Assembly (NCBI RefSeq): GCF_022458895.1
Contig: NZ_JAINFL010000001.1
Span: forward strand, 1,116,001-1,180,000
Source: Roseihalotalea indica
GTDB lineage: Bacteria > Bacteroidota > Bacteroidia > Cytophagales > Cyclobacteriaceae
Reading direction: 5' to 3'
Length of the DNA stretch: 64,000 nucleotides
Shown piece after piece: positions 62,157 through 64,000 of the stretch. Under the pieces are notes generated by a model. It searched no databases. It saw only the letters and a list, made by a program, of their open reading frames with translations, and had not been told where the DNA came from. Positions within the stretch are counted from its first letter, which is position 1, and every line of letters starts with the position of its first letter. Both the position numbers and the translations under genes were made by a program.

Positions 62157-62546
62157 ATGCTTCAGTTACAAAAAATCCATCACATTGCCATTATCGTATC
62201 AGATTACCAACGCTCTAAACACTTCTACACCCAGGTGCTGGGGCTAAGCATTATTGAAGAGACTTACCGGGCCGAACGTAACTCTTACAAATTAGACCTC
62301 AGCGTGAATGGGAAAGACCAGATAGAACTCTTCTCTTTTCCTGAGCCTCCTCCTCGTCCTTCTTACCCTGAGGCCGCTGGGTTGCGTCATCTGGCATTCG
62401 CTGTAGCGCAGGTAGATCAGGCCAAAGCAAAGCTGGAGCAGGAAGGAATTACTGTAGAAGAGGTACGAACCGATGCTATTACCGGCAAACGCTTCACCTT
62501 CTTTGCCGACCCGGACGGCCTACCCATTGAGCTATATGAAGTGTAA
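62157..62546 (+). CDS. VOC-family (YaeR/glyoxalase I-like) protein
   Basis: A 129-aa glyoxalase/bleomycin-resistance fold protein of the YaeR group: IHHIAIIVSDYQRSKHFYTQVLGL, then SYKLDLSVNGKDQIELFSFPEPPPRPSYPEAAGLRHLAFAV, which is diagnostic, and FADPDGLPIELYEV. The metal ligands are probably His9 or His10, Glu in QIELF, His in LRHLAF and Glu in PIELY. The substrate of YaeR proteins is not known. It is followed by another VOC gene with its own promoter. Confidence 0.9.
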   Translation: MLQLQKIHHIAIIVSDYQRSKHFYTQVLGLSIIEETYRAERNSYKLDLSVNGKDQIELFSFPEPPPRPSYPEAAGLRHLAFAVAQVDQAKAKLEQEGITVEEVRTDAITGKRFTFFADPDGLPIELYEV

Positions 62547-62578
62547 AATCAGAATGAATTTTGTCGTATTTGGGTATG

Positions 62579-62607
62579 TTGAGCCGTATCTTAATTGATT
62601 ACCTTTG
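62579..62607 (+). promoter_or_regulatory. Bacteroidota-type promoter of the second VOC gene
   Basis: TTG at 62579-62581 and TACCTTTG at 62600-62607 are 18 bases apart, matching the -33/-7 consensus (TTG, TAnnTTTG) closely. The ATG at 62637 follows 29 bases later. This is the best promoter match that I see in the window. Confidence 0.7.
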
Positions 62608-62636
62608 AATCATTCACTTTACAACTACCTAGAATT

Positions 62637-63017
62637 ATGGCTACTTCTTTCTTAGGCTTGCGCACCACTATTTATCATGTAGAAGATATTCAGGAAGCCA
62701 AACAGTGGTACGCGAAGGTGCTGGGCGTGCAACCGTACTTTGATGAACCCTTCTATGTAGGCTTTTCCATTGGCGGTTATGAACTTGGGCTGCAACCAGA
62801 AGGCAGTCCGACTAACCAAAAACCAACCAGCGTAGTTTCTTACTGGGGGGTGGAAGACATAGCCAGTACCTATCAGCAATTATTAAATGATGGGGCTACC
62901 GAACACGAAGCACCTACCGAGGTAGGCGGAGATATACAGGTAGCTTCAGTAAAAGACCCTTGGGGTAACCTGTTTGGTATCATTTATAATCCCCATTTCT
63001 CTCTTCCCACTTCATAA
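62637..63017 (+). CDS. VOC-family protein
   Basis: About 126 aa from the ATG at 62637 (MATSFLGLRTTIYHVEDIQEAKQWYAKVLGVQPYF). The frame is open from 62595, but the promoter lies there. One VOC domain, with FYVGFSIGGYELGLQPEG and VASVKDPWGNLFGIIYNP. The metal-ligand set is not the full glyoxalase I set, so it may be non-metal or another enzyme type. Function unknown. It ends at a bidirectional terminator. Confidence 0.87.
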   Translation: MATSFLGLRTTIYHVEDIQEAKQWYAKVLGVQPYFDEPFYVGFSIGGYELGLQPEGSPTNQKPTSVVSYWGVEDIASTYQQLLNDGATEHEAPTEVGGDIQVASVKDPWGNLFGIIYNPHFSLPTS

Positions 63018-63047
63018 AAAAAGCCCGACATTCATTGTCAGGCTCTC
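63016..63047. terminator. bidirectional terminator
   Basis: AGCCCGACA and TGTCAGGCT flank a TTCAT loop, with one C/A mismatch in a 9-bp stem, an A-run before and T-rich sequence after. It sits just after the VOC stop and before the convergent lipoprotein gene. Confidence 0.75.
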
Positions 63048-63183
63048 TTAAAAGTCTTTAGCTACTTAGGGTTAAACTTTAACTTCTATTAACATTTTCC
63101 CTCTTTTGCAGCGGCGGGTTAGACCCGGGAACTTGCCGTTTCAGGTAAAATGTTTCGCAAGATACCCCAAGATAGGCGTACTA

Positions 63184-63999
63184 TTACATACTTGGGCTAC
63201 CTTCTTCCAGCGTAAAGGTGCGTTCGGTGCCGTTCATTGGACTATCTACGGTGTTACCATCACTGTCTACCAGTTCGATAGATATGGTGTTGTCGCCCAT
63301 TGGAAGCCCTTCAATTACATAAGGCTGCCATTGGCTTACCATAAAAGTAGTATCATTATTGACATTTACTTTCACCTGGTTGCCACCTTCGCTTATTTCG
63401 GTGTTTACAAGGTAGAAGTCAAATAATACACTTTCCGCATCTGCGCCGCTATACGTTCCTTTAGGACGGCTATAAAACAGCATAGGTTGGGTCAGATCTA
63501 CATCTTCGCCTTCACTTTCGCCTACGCTGAACTGAGACACTTTATAAGCTTCGGGGTTCTTCACACTTTCGTGGTATGAACGAGACAGGAATGAGATGGC
63601 TACATAATGCCCCTCATCTAATGCTAACTTAAACCCTTCGGGTTCATAGATAGCATGGTAAGGATCGTTGTTTAAGATAAGGTGAATATGTTGCCCATCA
63701 GCTGAGGCTGCCAGCGGTTTCTGGTCAGCATCCGGAGTAGGAATGCCCAGTTCATAGTTTGTTACATTGTAGGTAAACTCAACGGAATCATCACTGGTTA
63801 CCGCAGCCCCTTCAGCAGGACTCGTCATTTCTAACATAGCATCAGCATATTCGGGTGAACCAGGAGCTGGAGAAATAGTTAAAGATGGAGCAGCTTCTTC
63901 CGTCATGGTTGACTCTTCCGCAGTATTTTCAGAAGGACCGCAGGCATAAATTAAGCAGGCAATAAATAAACTAGTGATTACAAAAATTTCCCTTTTCAT
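63184..63999 (-). CDS. lipoprotein of unknown function
   Basis: A 271-aa exported protein with a lipobox at the start (MKREIFVITSLFIACLIYACGPSENT, Cys20). The mature N-terminus is Glu/Ser/Thr-rich, followed by two beta-rich halves: MTSPAEGAAVTSDDSVEFTYNVTNYELG, QHIHLILNNDPYHAIYEPEGFKLALDEGHYVAISFLSRSYHES, then NTEISEGGNQVKVNVNNDTTFMV and IEGLPMGDNTISIELVDSDG. The layout resembles DUF4399-like beta-sandwich proteins, and the HIHL/H motif could bind metal. Function unknown. It starts at the last bases of the window, so upstream context is missing. Confidence 0.8.
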   Translation of the reverse strand: MKREIFVITSLFIACLIYACGPSENTAEESTMTEEAAPSLTISPAPGSPEYADAMLEMTSPAEGAAVTSDDSVEFTYNVTNYELGIPTPDADQKPLAASADGQHIHLILNNDPYHAIYEPEGFKLALDEGHYVAISFLSRSYHESVKNPEAYKVSQFSVGESEGEDVDLTQPMLFYSRPKGTYSGADAESVLFDFYLVNTEISEGGNQVKVNVNNDTTFMVSQWQPYVIEGLPMGDNTISIELVDSDGNTVDSPMNGTERTFTLEEGSPSM

Positions 64000-64000
64000 A

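Overview
This window looks like the chromosome of a Bacteroidota (Cytophagales-type, probably marine or salt-adapted) bacterium. The evidence is a PorZ-like type IX secretion protein with a sorting-type C-terminus, small Bacteroidota families (DUF4293-like, DUF4296-like), -7 boxes of the TAnnTTTG kind just upstream of several genes, and many AraC, SDR and lipoprotein genes. No rRNA, tRNA, CRISPR array, prophage or intact transposase gene was seen.

Layout. 1-6.7 kb: the 5' part of ftsK, a small conserved-looking gene, dps, a photolyase of the iron-sulfur family that has lost its cluster cysteines, and a DEAD-box RNA helicase. 7.2-8.7 kb: pabB and pabC for p-aminobenzoate. 8.7-12.1 kb: a BCCT transporter behind two methyltransferases that make glycine betaine from glycine, so both uptake and synthesis of the osmolyte. 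12.4-20.2 kb: an Lrp/AsnC regulator divergent from a phenylalanine/tyrosine catabolic run (hppD, a four-helix-bundle gene, hmgA, an amino-acid dehydrogenase, fahA, a flavin reductase, phhA). 20.6-24.5 kb: hisH, hisA, hisF and a stand-alone hisE, with a bacterial glutamate-receptor-type potassium channel gene inserted on the opposite strand.

24.5-41 kb is an accessory stretch: a decayed 43-bp repeat array, unknown secreted proteins, two AraC regulators, a methyltransferase, a GH18 lipoprotein with a MopE-like calcium motif, an MsrQ-like haem membrane protein, two SDRs, a GAF/PAS protein without output domain, a PmoA-like (DUF6807) protein, RidA, a Tat-exported Gfo/Idh/MocA oxidoreductase, a cupin and a MORN-like repeat protein. 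41.3-43.7 kb: divergent kbl and a GalE-like threonine dehydrogenase (threonine to glycine). 43.7-50.2 kb: a PNPOx-like protein, htpG, DUF4293, an ECF sigma factor with a small putative anti-sigma, gmk, yicC, DUF4296. 50.5-56.1 kb: the rod-shape operon mreB-mreC-mreD-mrdA-rodA. 56.1-64 kb: an unknown conserved-looking gene, tdk, porZ, recO, two VOC proteins and a lipoprotein.

The most unusual signal is a set of intergenic arrays with strict 7-nt (in some places 8-nt) periodicity filling the gaps of the tyrosine and histidine gene runs. Two gaps contain eight perfect copies of a heptamer. One pair of arrays, in opposite orientation, brackets the four-helix-bundle (23S rRNA intervening-sequence-type) gene, which looks like a small cassette set into the tyrosine operon.
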